This document shows, piece after piece, positions 7,950 through 18,600 of a stretch of 40,001 nucleotides of DNA. The notes under the pieces were generated by a model. That model saw only the letters and a program-made list of their open reading frames with translations. It was not told the DNA's origin and did no database searches. Source of the DNA: an uncultured Clostridia bacterium (GTDB lineage Bacteria > Bacillota > Clostridia > TANB77 > CAG-465); assembly GCA_934130595.1 (NCBI GenBank), contig CAKOYF010000012.1, forward strand, positions 1-40,001. The letters run 5' to 3'. Position numbers and translations under genes: made by a program. Numbering within the stretch: the first letter of the stretch is position 1; every line of letters begins with the position of its first letter.

Positions 7950-9131
7950 ATGAAGAGTGAAAAAATTAGTTCAAAAGAATTGTTCAATGCAATTGATCAA
8001 ATTTATCAAGAAAAAGGAATAACATCTGAGTATTTAATTGATTCTTTAAAATCAGCATTAAAAATAGCATATAAGAGAGATTTCATAAATACATATAGTG
8101 CAGATGAAAGAGAAGAAAGAAAAAATAGTAGAGAAGATGAACTTGTAAAACCAGAAGGTTCAGAAGAAAAGAAAGTAACAAAAAATGGATATTTAATTCC
8201 ACAAGATATAGACATAGATATAACAGATCAAGCAATTAAAGTATATTGCGTAAAAGAAGTTGTAGAAAATGTAGATGAAAAAGAACAAGGTGTTAAAATA
8301 TCTCTAGAAGATGCAAAACAAATTTCTAAAAAAGTAAAAGTTGGAGATTTAGTAAAAGTTGAAGTAACTCCAAAACATTTTGGAAGGATTGCTGCATCAA
8401 CTGGTAAGAGTGTTTTAATTCAAAAAATAAACGAAGCAGAGAAAAACTTAGTATATACTCAATATTCAGATAAAGTTGGACAAATAATAGTCGGAACAGT
8501 TCAAAAATCTGAAAAATATGGTGTAATAGTAGATCTTGGTAAAGTAGAAGCATTACTACCAACAAGAGAACAAATAAAAACAGAAAAATTAGAACCACAT
8601 CAAAAAGTTAAAGCTTTAGTAATTAGTGTAGAAAATCAAACAGGAGTTTCATCACCAAAGATTACTTTATCTAGAAAAAGTGAAAACTTTGTAAGAAAAT
8701 TATTTGAAAACGAAGTTCCAGAAATAATGGATGGAACAGTTGAAATAAAAGATATTGCTAGAGAAGCTGGAAGCAGAACAAAAATATCTGTATGGTCAAA
8801 TGATGAAAATGTTGATCCAGTTGGAAGTTTAGTTGGTAAAAAAGGTATGAGAATACAACCAATTATAGACGAATTAAATGGAGAAAAAATAGATGTAATA
8901 CCATATAGCGAAGATGTACCAAGTTATATAATAAATGCTATATCTCCAGCACCAATACTTGCAATAGATATTAATGATGAAGAAAAAATAGCAACTGTTG
9001 TAGTTCCAGATGATGCATTAGTATTTGCAATTGGAGCAGGCGGACAAAATGTTAGACTTGCTGCTAAATTAACTGGATGGAAAATAGATATAAAAACAGA
9101 AACACAAATAAAAGAAACTGTTGTTGAATAG
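7950..9131 (+). CDS. nusA: Transcription termination/antitermination factor NusA
   Basis: About 393 residues from ATG 7950. The ATG at 7932 lies just before the GGGGGAG ribosome binding site and would place that site inside the gene, so the inner start is preferred. The order is N-terminal RNA polymerase-binding domain, S1 domain (VGQIIVGTVQKSEKYGVIVD), then two KH domains (GSLVGKKGMRIQPIIDELNG and GAGGQNVRLAAKLTGWKIDI). A charged insert (about residues 52-80, rich in Glu, Arg and Lys) lengthens the N-terminal domain. It is the short NusA form without the proteobacterial acidic repeats. Confidence 0.97.
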   Translation: MKSEKISSKELFNAIDQIYQEKGITSEYLIDSLKSALKIAYKRDFINTYSADEREERKNSREDELVKPEGSEEKKVTKNGYLIPQDIDIDITDQAIKVYCVKEVVENVDEKEQGVKISLEDAKQISKKVKVGDLVKVEVTPKHFGRIAASTGKSVLIQKINEAEKNLVYTQYSDKVGQIIVGTVQKSEKYGVIVDLGKVEALLPTREQIKTEKLEPHQKVKALVISVENQTGVSSPKITLSRKSENFVRKLFENEVPEIMDGTVEIKDIAREAGSRTKISVWSNDENVDPVGSLVGKKGMRIQPIIDELNGEKIDVIPYSEDVPSYIINAISPAPILAIDINDEEKIATVVVPDDALVFAIGAGGQNVRLAAKLTGWKIDIKTETQIKETVVE

Positions 9132-9146
9132 AAAAAAGGTGATTTA

Positions 9147-9416
9147 ATGGTACCTATTAGATGCTGTGTAGCATGTAAATGTAGGAAAGAGAAGAAAGAT
9201 TTTACTAGAATAGTAGCAAATAATGAAGGAAAAGCAATAATAGATAAAAATCAGAATATTAATAGTAGGGGAATATACATTTGTAAAGAAAAGAAATGTA
9301 TAAATAACTTACAAAAAGCAATATTAAAAAATAGAATTAATTTAAAAATCAATGTAGATGTTGATAGTGTATTAGAAGTATTAAAAGAATTGGGGGAAGA
9401 AGTTTGGGAAAATTAA
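9147..9416 (+). CDS. ylxR: YlxR family RNA-binding protein
   Basis: 89-residue DUF448/YlxR protein. The N-terminal RCCVACKCRKEKKDFTRIV and the later SRGIYICKEKKCI match the family, a small basic putative RNA-binding protein coded between nusA and infB. AAAGGTGATTT precedes the ATG. Its 3' end overlaps the infB TTG start by 13 nt, so translation of the two is likely coupled. The L7Ae-like gene (ylxQ) that often follows ylxR is absent. Confidence 0.93.
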   Translation: MVPIRCCVACKCRKEKKDFTRIVANNEGKAIIDKNQNINSRGIYICKEKKCINNLQKAILKNRINLKINVDVDSVLEVLKELGEEVWEN

Positions 9417-12397
9417 AAGTATATGAATTAGCTAAAATGATGAATTTATCTAACACTGAAATGTTAGAAAAATTAAATAAAATGGGAATTGAAGCAAAAT
9501 CTCATTTATCAACACTTGAAGAAAGTGATGTAAATAAAGTTAAAGGAACAGCTAAAAAGCCTGTTAAAGAAGAGAAAAAACAAGAACAAGTTCATATTAT
9601 AAGAAGAAATGTTAGAGTTATAAATACAAGTAATGAAGGAAAGCAAGTAGATGAAATCACTACTAATGCTGCTGGTGACATTAAGAAATCTCATCAAAGT
9701 ACTGTTAATAAAACAAATAATGTTGGAAATACTCAAAACAATAGAAATAACTCACAAAATAAAAACAGAAATAATTCATTTGACAGAAGGAATAGATTTC
9801 AAAATAATAGAAATAATATAGTTATTACAAGAAATGGAAAACCAGTTGAAAAAGCAGAACCAGAGAAAAAGGTTGAAGCTGTTCAAGCTCCTATTGTAAA
9901 ACCAGAAGAAAAAGTAGAAACAAAACCAGAAGTTAAAAAAGAAGAAATAAAAAATGAAGTAAAAGAGAGCGTAAAAGTTATGGATAAAAATGTTGCAACA
10001 GTATCAAAAAGTAATGAAAATAATAATGTAAGAAACAATAATAGAAATAATAATTCTAGACAGAACGGTTATAATAATAACAACAATAATAATAGAAACA
10101 GAGATGGCTACAGAAAGAATAATAATTATAATTCCCAAAATAACCCAAATTATAATAGAAATTCAAATAGTAGAGACAATAACTCAAATAGAGATAACAA
10201 CAGAGATAATAGAGATTTTAGAAGAAATAATAATTTCTCACGTAATGATCAAAATGGTGATAGACCACAAAGAAATAATTTCAGAAGAGATCAAAGACAA
10301 AATTCAGATAATACTTCATATCAAGTAAATAAGTTTATAAAACAAGCAGAAAAAGCCGTTGTAGAGCAAAAAGAATCTAGAGAATACAGCTCAGTTAATA
10401 TCGATAGAGATAAGAAGAAATACAACGAGAAAAATTCTTCAAATATGGAAAATAGAAAAGAAAAAATAGATAAAAATAAACTAAGAGAAGAACATTCTAG
10501 AGTTTCAACAGGTAAACTAAGAGGAATGGAAATAAGCCAAGAAGGTTTAATGGACTTATACGAAAGAGATAGTGATTTATCTAGAAAAGGATCAGGAAGA
10601 AAGAAAAATAAAGCTCCTAAAGTAGAAATGAAACAAACTAAGATTATTCCTATGACAGAAGTAAAACTTCCTGAAACAATGACTGTTAAAGAATTTGCAG
10701 AAGCTATTAAAAAACAAGCTTCAGAAGTAATTAAAAAGCTATTTTCTATGGGAATAATGGCTACAGTAAACCAAGATATAGATTTTGATACTGCATACTT
10801 AATTGCTAGTGAATTTGGAATTACAGCAGAAAAAGAAGTTGTAGTAACAGAAGAAGATATATTATTTGATGATAGTGAAGATAAAGAAGAAGATCTAGTT
10901 CCAAGACCACCAATAGTTGTTGTAATGGGACACGTAGACCATGGTAAAACTTCATTACTAGATAGATTAAGAAAAACAAACGTAGTAGAAGGAGAAGCTG
11001 GTGGAATCACTCAACACATCGGTGCATACAAAGTAAAAGTTAAAGATAGAGAAGTTTGTTTCTTAGATACACCAGGACACGAAGCATTTACAGCTATGAG
11101 AGCAAGAGGAGCACAAATAACAGATATAGCAATAATTATAGTTGCAGCAGATGATGGTATTAAACCACAAACAGTTGAAGCTATAGATCACGCTAAAGCT
11201 GCTGGTGTAACAATTCTTGTAGCAATAAATAAAATAGATAAACCAGGTGCAAATGTAGAAAGAGTAAAACAAGAATTACTTGAATATGGTTTAGTTCCAG
11301 AAGAATGGGGTGGAGATACAATCTGTGTACCAATTTCTGCTAGAACAGGAGAAGGAATAGATAACTTACTTGAAATGCTATTACTTATTGCAGATATGAA
11401 AGATTTAAAAGCAAATCCAAACAAACAAGCAAAGGGAACTGTTCTTGAAGCAAGACTAGATAAAACAAGAGGAACAGTTGTATCAATGCTTGTACAAAGA
11501 GGACAATTAAATGTTGGAGATACTATTGTTGTTGGAGATATGGTAGCAAAAGTACGTGCTATGAAAGATGACAAAGGAAAATCTGTAAAAGTAGCTGGTC
11601 CATCAACACCGGTAGAAATATTAGGATTATCACACGTTCCTCAAACTGGTGACGTTTTCTACGAAGTTGAAAATGAAAAAGTTGCAAAACAATTAATTGA
11701 AAAGAGAATTGCAAAACAAAGATTAGACTTAATAAAACAAGGAAGCAAGATTACACTTGATGATTTATTTGGACAAATTAAACAAGGTAAGATTAAAGAA
11801 TTAAATATTATTATAAAAGCAGACGTTCAAGGTTCTGTTGAAGCAATGAAAGATTCATTACTAAAACTTTCTAATGATGAAGTAAGAGTAAGAATACTCC
11901 ATGCATCAACTGGTGGAATAAAAGAATCAGATGTAACTTTAGCATCTGTATCTAATGCAATTATAATAGGATTTAATGTAAGACCAGAACTAGCAGCAGA
12001 ACAACAAGCAAAGAAAGAAAAAGTAGACATGAGATTATATAGTGTTATATATGATGCTATCAATGATGTTGAAACTGCTCTTAAAGGTATGATGCCTAAA
12101 AAATACAAAGAAGTTAAATATGGTACTGCAGAAGTTAGAAAAATATTTAAAATTACAGGTGTTGGTATTGTTGCTGGTTGCTACGTAAAGAGTGGTAAAA
12201 TAGTAAGAGGAGCAATGGTAAGACTTGTAAGAGATAATATAGTACTACTTGAAATAAAAATTGATTCTTTAAAACGTGAAAAAGACGATGTAAAAGAAGT
12301 AAATGAAAACTATGAATGTGGTATTAAATTAGAAAATTATAGTGACATTAAAGAAGGAGACATATTCGAATGCTTCACAATGGAAGAAGTAAAATAG
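9404..12397 (+). CDS. infB: Translation initiation factor IF-2
   Basis: 997-residue GTPase that places initiator tRNA on the 30S subunit. The start is TTG 9404, after GGGGGAAG, inside the ylxR end. Domains are an IF2N helix domain at 1-50, then a very long linker whose part from about 107 to 302 is dominated by Asn and Arg. A second IF2N-like region lies near 425-475. The G domain has GHVDHGKT at 509-516, DTPGHEAFTAMRARG and NKID, followed by domains II, III and the C2 fMet-tRNA domain. The length exceeds most Firmicute IF2 because of the linker. Confidence 0.98.
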   Translation: MGKLKVYELAKMMNLSNTEMLEKLNKMGIEAKSHLSTLEESDVNKVKGTAKKPVKEEKKQEQVHIIRRNVRVINTSNEGKQVDEITTNAAGDIKKSHQSTVNKTNNVGNTQNNRNNSQNKNRNNSFDRRNRFQNNRNNIVITRNGKPVEKAEPEKKVEAVQAPIVKPEEKVETKPEVKKEEIKNEVKESVKVMDKNVATVSKSNENNNVRNNNRNNNSRQNGYNNNNNNNRNRDGYRKNNNYNSQNNPNYNRNSNSRDNNSNRDNNRDNRDFRRNNNFSRNDQNGDRPQRNNFRRDQRQNSDNTSYQVNKFIKQAEKAVVEQKESREYSSVNIDRDKKKYNEKNSSNMENRKEKIDKNKLREEHSRVSTGKLRGMEISQEGLMDLYERDSDLSRKGSGRKKNKAPKVEMKQTKIIPMTEVKLPETMTVKEFAEAIKKQASEVIKKLFSMGIMATVNQDIDFDTAYLIASEFGITAEKEVVVTEEDILFDDSEDKEEDLVPRPPIVVVMGHVDHGKTSLLDRLRKTNVVEGEAGGITQHIGAYKVKVKDREVCFLDTPGHEAFTAMRARGAQITDIAIIIVAADDGIKPQTVEAIDHAKAAGVTILVAINKIDKPGANVERVKQELLEYGLVPEEWGGDTICVPISARTGEGIDNLLEMLLLIADMKDLKANPNKQAKGTVLEARLDKTRGTVVSMLVQRGQLNVGDTIVVGDMVAKVRAMKDDKGKSVKVAGPSTPVEILGLSHVPQTGDVFYEVENEKVAKQLIEKRIAKQRLDLIKQGSKITLDDLFGQIKQGKIKELNIIIKADVQGSVEAMKDSLLKLSNDEVRVRILHASTGGIKESDVTLASVSNAIIIGFNVRPELAAEQQAKKEKVDMRLYSVIYDAINDVETALKGMMPKKYKEVKYGTAEVRKIFKITGVGIVAGCYVKSGKIVRGAMVRLVRDNIVLLEIKIDSLKREKDDVKEVNENYECGIKLENYSDIKEGDIFECFTMEEVK
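9726..10311 (+). repeat. Asn/Arg-rich low-complexity segment inside infB
   Basis: Codons AAT/AAC and AGA dominate, giving runs of Asn broken by Arg, Ser, Tyr and Asp. The densest part is about 10021-10310 (residues 206-302), with a seven-Asn run near residue 225. No exact tandem unit was seen; it is compositional. Confidence 0.85.
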
Positions 12398-12410
12398 GAG
12401 GATATAGTTT

Positions 12411-12764
12411 ATGCAAAGACACGAAAGATTAGAACAAGATGTTAAAATTGCTTTAAGTGATATTATAATGAATGAAGTTAAAGAACCATCAGTTACAGGA
12501 CTTATTTCTGTAACTGATGTTAAAATAACACCTGACCAAAAATATGCTAAAGTATATGTTAGTATATATGGAAAAGGTAATAAAAACAAAGTAATAGAAG
12601 CTTTAAAAAAGGCAACAGGCTTTATCAAAAAAGAACTTGGAAGAAGAGTAAGAATGAGAAATATGCCAGATATAACATTTGAATTAGATAATTCAATGGA
12701 ATATGGTGAACATATGGATAAAGTTATAAAAGAAGTAATGGATAAAGATAATATGAATAAATAA
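12411..12764 (+). CDS. rbfA: 30S ribosome-binding factor RbfA
   Basis: 117-residue KH-type protein that helps mature the 16S rRNA 5' end. RHERLEQDVKIALSDII, LISVTDVKITPDQKYAKVYV and the RVRMRNMPDITFELDNSM region are typical. TAGGAGG overlaps the infB stop codon. Fourth in the operon after nusA, in the usual order infB-rbfA-nrnA-truB. Confidence 0.97.
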   Translation: MQRHERLEQDVKIALSDIIMNEVKEPSVTGLISVTDVKITPDQKYAKVYVSIYGKGNKNKVIEALKKATGFIKKELGRRVRMRNMPDITFELDNSMEYGEHMDKVIKEVMDKDNMNK

Positions 12765-12785
12765 ATGTAGTTTGGGGGGATTGTA

Positions 12786-13733
12786 TTGTTTAAAGAAGCA
12801 AAAAAAATAATAGATGATTCAAAATCTGTATATGTAGTAGCACATGTAAATCCAGATGGAGACGCAATAGGTTCTACTTTTGCTATATATGCAGCAATGA
12901 AAAAACTTGGAAAAGATGTACATGTAGTTATGCCATCATATTCTACTGTATTTGAATTTTTACCATTTGTAGATACAAGTGTGGATAAAGTAGAAGAGGA
13001 TGAGTATGATTTATTAATTGCATTAGATTCTAGCGACTATACAAGACTTGCCATGAGTACAGATGACTACAATAAAGCTAAGAAAGTAATAATGCTTGAT
13101 CATCATCAAATATCTAGGCCATATGGAGATTTTAGATATATAAATGATAATAAATCATCTGCTAGTGAAATAGCATACTTATTTATAAAATATCTTGGAG
13201 TTGAAATAGATAAAGAAATAGCTACTTTGCTTTATACTGGTATAATGACAGATACTGGAAGTTTTAATTATTCTAATGCAAATGCAGATACTTTTAGAGC
13301 TACAGCTGAGCTTTTAGATTGTGGGGCTGAATCTGTATATGTTTGTAAGAAATTAAATGATACAATGAAAGAAGCAAAACTAAAACTTATAGGAAAAACA
13401 ATAGATAATATGGAAGTATTCTATAATGGAAAACTAAGATATTCTTTTGTTAGTTATGAAGAAATCCATGCTTTAGGAATTAATGATGAAGACTCAGAGG
13501 GAATGACTAATTATTTAAGAGCTGTAGAAGGAACTGAAGTAGCTGTATATGTTAGAGGAAGAAGTGACGGTACTAATAAAGTAAGTATGAGATCAGGTGG
13601 AAATATAGATGTTTCAAAAATTGCTATTGCATTTGGTGGTGGCGGTCATCCAAGAGCTGCTGGATATACGATGAAAGATGAAGTAGAAATTGAAAAAGAA
13701 AAATTAATCAAAGCAGTAGGAGAGATGATATAG
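12786..13733 (+). CDS. nrnA: DHH/DHHA1 phosphoesterase, NrnA-like
   Basis: 315-residue manganese-dependent phosphoesterase of the NrnA type, which degrades nanoRNA and pAp. The start is TTG 12786, 5 nt after GGGGGGA. The DHH domain has AHVNPDGDAIGS at 19-30 and DHHQ at 105-108, with the GSFNYSNA region. The DHHA1 domain ends in GGGGHPRAAG at 284-293. It sits between rbfA and truB, its common place in Firmicutes. It ends one base before the truB ATG. Confidence 0.95.
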   Translation: MFKEAKKIIDDSKSVYVVAHVNPDGDAIGSTFAIYAAMKKLGKDVHVVMPSYSTVFEFLPFVDTSVDKVEEDEYDLLIALDSSDYTRLAMSTDDYNKAKKVIMLDHHQISRPYGDFRYINDNKSSASEIAYLFIKYLGVEIDKEIATLLYTGIMTDTGSFNYSNANADTFRATAELLDCGAESVYVCKKLNDTMKEAKLKLIGKTIDNMEVFYNGKLRYSFVSYEEIHALGINDEDSEGMTNYLRAVEGTEVAVYVRGRSDGTNKVSMRSGGNIDVSKIAIAFGGGGHPRAAGYTMKDEVEIEKEKLIKAVGEMI

Positions 13734-14612
13734 ATGATAGTACCACAAACTAAAAATGGAATTTTAAACATAGATAAGCCTCAATGCATAACATCACATG
13801 ATGTTGTAGATGCTATAAGAAAAGTATTTCCAAATCAAAAAGTTGGACATACTGGTACACTTGATCCACTTGCAACAGGAGTTTTACCAATATGTATTGG
13901 AGAAGCTACTAAATTAAGTGATAAATTAGTAAGTGAGACAAAAAAATATAGTGTAAAGATGTTACTAGGTGTAGAAACAGATACTTATGATATAACAGGT
14001 AGAATAATATTTGCTAGTGTTTTAGATAAAGATGAAATCTATATAAAAGAGAGAATAAAAAGATTTATTGGAAAGCAACAACAAATGCCACCTAAATACT
14101 CAGCTATAAAAGTTGAAGGAAAGAAATTATATCAATATGCAAGAGAAGATAAGGATGTTGAAATAAAACCTAGAGAGATAGAAATATATAATATAGAAAA
14201 TATTAAGATTGATTTAGAATCAAAAGAAGTTGCATTTGATGTTACTTGTTCAAAAGGAACTTATATTAGAAGCTTAGTAAATGATATAGGTAAAAAAATA
14301 GGTTGTGGTGCAACAATGACTGAGCTTAGAAGAACTCAAACTGGTAACTTTAAGATAGAAGATAGTATACCACTATATGATTTTCTAAGATTAGACTATT
14401 TAGATATGTTAGATAGAGTAATATCAATTGAAGAGTATTTTGATGAAAATAAGAAAATAACTTTATCAGAAGAACAATTAGGAAAGTTTTTAAATGGTGT
14501 AAAAATAGAAGTAGAATCTTCTAATCAAATTGTTAGAGTTTACAGTAAAAATAAATTTATTGGACTTGGAACAGTAGAAGAAAAACAATTAAAAAGATTT
14601 ATAGTTGAATAA
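13734..14612 (+). CDS. truB: tRNA pseudouridine-55 synthase TruB
   Basis: 292-residue enzyme that makes pseudouridine 55 in the T arm of tRNAs. The catalytic Asp44 lies in HTGTLDPLATGVLP. The GILNIDKP start, KYSAIKVEGKKLYQYAR and the SKGTYIRSLVNDIG block are all present, followed by a short PUA-like C-terminal domain. The ATG directly abuts the nrnA stop, and its ribosome binding site (AGGAGA) is inside nrnA. It is the last gene of the operon, before a strong terminator. No ribF or rpsO follows. Confidence 0.97.
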   Translation: MIVPQTKNGILNIDKPQCITSHDVVDAIRKVFPNQKVGHTGTLDPLATGVLPICIGEATKLSDKLVSETKKYSVKMLLGVETDTYDITGRIIFASVLDKDEIYIKERIKRFIGKQQQMPPKYSAIKVEGKKLYQYAREDKDVEIKPREIEIYNIENIKIDLESKEVAFDVTCSKGTYIRSLVNDIGKKIGCGATMTELRRTQTGNFKIEDSIPLYDFLRLDYLDMLDRVISIEEYFDENKKITLSEEQLGKFLNGVKIEVESSNQIVRVYSKNKFIGLGTVEEKQLKRFIVE

Positions 14613-14614
14613 TA

Positions 14615-14656
14615 AAAAAGGTAATGTATTAAATTTACATTACCTTTTTATTTTTC
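14615..14656. terminator. Bidirectional terminator between truB and the CmpB-type gene
   Basis: 14-bp perfect stem AAAAAGGTAATGTA / TACATTACCTTTTT with a 7-nt loop, flanked by A and T runs. The stop codon of the minus-strand gene is in the loop and right arm. Confidence 0.9.
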
Positions 14657-15480
14657 TTATTTTTCTTCTTTTGTTTTTTCATAGACTTATTTTTATTCTT
14701 TTGTTGTTTTAATGTATCTTTTTGTTTCTTTATATCTTCTTTAATTTTATGAAGTTCAAGTTTAAATTCATTTATTTGAGACTTAAAGCCTTTTAATTCA
14801 AAATCTGGAAAGGCCTCAAGCAATCTTTCAATTTGAAAGTTTCTTTTACTAGCAATATTTTTTGTTAATTCACTAATTTCTTTATATATTTCTAGTTCAG
14901 ATAATTTGTTTTGAATTATATTTTTAGCTTTTAGCATTTCAGTAGATTCTTTTAATGCATATAAACGTTCTTTTAAATTTAATAATGTTGCTATAGTTGA
15001 TCCAGTATCTATTCCCATTATAGTAATAAGAGCAAGTGAAATTAGTTGTAATAGTTCAAGTGGAATATTTAGTACTATATTAGATAGAAAAGGCTGTATT
15101 AAATATGTAAGAAGCATTCCTAATACGGCAAATTCAAATGAATTAAGTAAGCATATTCTACCATTTATATTAAATTTTCTATTTGAATAATCCCACCATT
15201 TAGCATTAAACATTTTTTCTAGTATAAAACTAGATACATATTCTAAAGCAGATGTAAATAGCATACCGAAAAAGAAAACTTTAATAGGTGAAGCTATAAA
15301 GTTATTTAAAAAAGCTATTATTAATAACGCTCCACATCCGTATATAGGACAATATGGACCAAATAAAAATCCACGATTTGTCCATTTTCCGTCTAATATT
15401 CTGCAATATATTGTTTCAACAATCCAGCCTAAAACACTATATACAAAAAAATAAACAAAATATATAAAAAAATCAGACAT
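14635..15480 (-). CDS. CmpB-type putative ABC transporter membrane protein
   Basis: 281 residues. The N-terminal half has about five membrane segments with the family marks SVLGWIVETIYC, WTNRGFLFGPYCPIYGCGAL and ALEYVSSFILEKMFNAKWWD, typical of the ABC_trans_CmpB family (formerly DUF1113). The C-terminal half is cytoplasmic and coiled-coil-like and ends in a tail of almost only Lys, Asn and Gln. No ATP-binding partner is nearby, so a transport role is not supported by context. TAGGTGATATAA precedes the ATG. Confidence 0.85.
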   Translation of the reverse strand: MSDFFIYFVYFFVYSVLGWIVETIYCRILDGKWTNRGFLFGPYCPIYGCGALLIIAFLNNFIASPIKVFFFGMLFTSALEYVSSFILEKMFNAKWWDYSNRKFNINGRICLLNSFEFAVLGMLLTYLIQPFLSNIVLNIPLELLQLISLALITIMGIDTGSTIATLLNLKERLYALKESTEMLKAKNIIQNKLSELEIYKEISELTKNIASKRNFQIERLLEAFPDFELKGFKSQINEFKLELHKIKEDIKKQKDTLKQQKNKNKSMKKQKKKNKKNKKVM

Positions 15481-15498
15481 TTATATCACCTAAAATAT

Positions 15499-15527
15499 AT
15501 TATATTAAATTGAAAGTTAAAAGTCAA
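15499..15527 (-). promoter_or_regulatory. Sigma-A promoter of the CmpB-type gene
   Basis: On the minus strand: TTGACT, 17-bp spacer, TATAAT, just before the ribosome binding site. Confidence 0.85.
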
Positions 15528-15609
15528 ACAAATAAAAAAACGAAAAAAATTGTATAAAAAAATATGATTGTGAAAAAATAATAATAAGCAAAAAATGGAG
15601 GATAAATTT

Positions 15610-18600
15610 ATGAAAGCTAAAAGGTATTTTTTTATTATATTGATTTCTTTTTTATTAGCTTTTATGCCAAGTAAAGTAATAGCGCTGACTTCAGGTGCAG
15701 CTAAATTTGATACATTATATATAAGTATACCAGAGCATGATGCAGTTTATGGTAGACCCGCATTATATTATTATACATTAGACGGAGCAAAAGCATATTG
15801 CTTAGAGATGGCAGTAAAAGTTGTTAAAACTAATTACGAAGGATATCCATATAGTGATCCAAGAATTGCATATGCACTTGTTGCAGATCATGGATATACA
15901 TATAATGAAGCTGCAAATTTTCAAATAAGGCAGGCAGTTATATGGGCGTTATTAGGACAAATAAATATTGAAAATCTACAGCCAGGAGACCCTGGGTGTG
16001 TTCAAGCTGCTAAAAATTTATATTATGCAGCAGCATCATATAGTGGAAATGTTGGAAATCCATCCGTTTCAACTAGTACAATAGACTTTAACATTGAAGG
16101 AATGCAGTATGTTTCAAATCCTATCACTGTTGGGAAAGGAGATAATAACAATTATTATGATATTTCATTAAATGGATTTCCTGGTGGAACATACATTACA
16201 GATATGAGTGGAAATTCTATGCAAACAGGTGGTATTACATGGGATAGTACGTTTCAAGTAAGAATACCACTTGAGGTTATAACTTATGATATAAACACTA
16301 TAGATATGTATGCAAATGGAGTAGGAGAAGTATATAATACTACCACTGCATATAATGCAACAGAAAAACGATCACAGATATTATTGTCTGCTGCTACTGC
16401 TCAGTCTACAGGGTCAAACCTTACAAGAATAAATCTTGCAAGATCTATAATAGCTGTAGGAAACTTAGAAATAAAAAAGACAGATAATTATGGAGAACCT
16501 ATTGCACAAACAACATTTCAAATTACAAATGGTAATATAACTAAAACACAAGTTACAGATTCTAATGGTATAGCAAGATTTACAGACTTACCAGCAGGAA
16601 CATATACAATAACTGAAACTAGTGCTGCAAATGGTTATTTTAATGATAAAGTAGATATTAGTGCAAAGGTAATAACAGGAATTACTATAACAGCAAATAA
16701 GACAAATAAAGATGCAACAGGAATTGTAAAAATAGTTAAAAGAGATAAAGAAACTGGAAATGTATCACAAGGAGATGCTTCTTTAGAAAATGCTGTATAT
16801 AAAATATATGCAAGAGAAGATATTTATGCACAAAATAAGAAAAACTTGTTATTTTCTAAAGGACAGCAAGTAGCGCAACTTACAACTGGTGGAGATGGAA
16901 CTAGCAATACAGCAAACCTACCACTTGGTAAATATTACTTTAAAGAAGAATCTGCATCAGAAGGATATAACTTAAATACAGAAGAAGTAGATTTTAGCTT
17001 AGATTATGATAATCAGTATAAGGAGTTTGTTGAAAAAACATTTACTAGTGAAGAAACTGTAAAGAAAAATAATATAGAAATAATTAAAAAATTACAAAGA
17101 ACTGATTCTAGTCCACAAATGAATTTATCTGGTGCTAAGTTCTCAGCTACATTAAAAAGTGATAGAACTAAGGTATATTATTCAAATGTTACAGATGATA
17201 ATGGATACTGTATAATAAAAAATCTACCTTATGGTGTTTATGAGATAGAAGAAGTTCAAGTGCCAGATAAAGCATTAAAAATAGATAACTTTGAAGTTAA
17301 TATAGACCAAGATTCTTCTGAAAGAGGTCCATACAGATATACTAAAGAAAATGTAGCTAAAAAAATGCAAATAACTATTTTTAAAGAAGATAAAGAAACA
17401 GGAAGAATTACTCAAGGGGATGCAAGACTTGAAGAGGCAGAATATACAATATATAGGGATGAGGCTTTAACAGATGCTGTTGAGACAGTTACTATAAGAA
17501 AACAAGATGATGGTAGTTATAAAGCAACAACAGGAAATTATCTTGTAGGAACATATTATATAAAAGAAACAAAAAGACCAATTGGATATTTAGCTGATGA
17601 AACTATATATAAAGTAGAAAAAAATGCAGCAGAGCAAACCCAAGAATTTTCATATCATGAAATAACATCTACTGAAATGGTTGAAAAAGGAAATATATAC
17701 ATAGTAAAGTACAAAGATAATAATACTAATTTTGATAATGGATCAACTACAAAAGATCCAGCTACTGGAGTAGAATTAACACTTACACTAAATTCTAATC
17801 CGGATAAAAAATATACTGCAGTAATAAATGATATTGGATATGCAGAATTTTTAGATATACCATATGGAAAATATACCATAACAGAAACTAAGAGTTTAGA
17901 GTTTGTAGATATAATGGATCCGCAAGATGTATTTATTGCAAAAGATAAACAACAATTCCATTATATAGTTCAAGATCCTAGAAGACAAAGAAACTTGAAA
18001 ATTGTAAAAAGAGATGCTGAGACTCAAAGTGTAATTCCCCTTTCTGGAGCAACATTTAAAGTATGGGATGTTTCACAAAATAGGTATATAAAGCAAACAT
18101 ATAATTATCCAACACCAGTAGAAATAGAAGAATTTGTAACAACAAGTGACGGAACATTAGTATTACCAGAAGGACTTATTCCTGGTGAATACGAGTTACA
18201 AGAAGTAACAGCACCTTATGGATATACAATTAATGATATAAGAGCTTCTTTCACAATTGATGCAACAACACCAGAAGAACCAGAATACCAAAAAACAATA
18301 ACTGTAGATTTTGTTGATACAGCACAAAAGGCAAGAGTTATAGTATTTAAAAAAGGTGAAGTATTAACTGGAAGTACAAAAGAAGGAGAAATAACAAGAC
18401 CTAAGTATGAAGAAAAGGGATTGCAAGGTGTAGAATATACAGTAACTGCTAGTGAAGATATAGTTACTCCTGATGGAACAGTAAGAATGAAAAAAGGAGA
18501 AACAGTAACATTTATAACAGATGAAAGTGGTATAGGAAAATCTCAAGAATTATATTTAGGAAAATACACTATAAAAGAAAGCAAAACTAAAAATGGATAC

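Noticed and set aside
9726..10311. CRISPR-like or tandem repeat array in the repetitive stretch.
   Set aside because: The repetition is only codon composition within infB; there are no constant-length repeats and spacers. No CRISPR array was seen anywhere in the window.
10104..10328. A 74-codon Ile-rich open frame on the plus strand inside infB.
   Set aside because: It is the alternative frame of the AAT/AGA-rich linker, with no ribosome binding site of its own.
10321..11010. A 229-codon minus-strand open frame opposite infB.
   Set aside because: It is antisense to the conserved IF-2 region, with Ser/Ile-rich shadow composition and no promoter or ribosome binding site.
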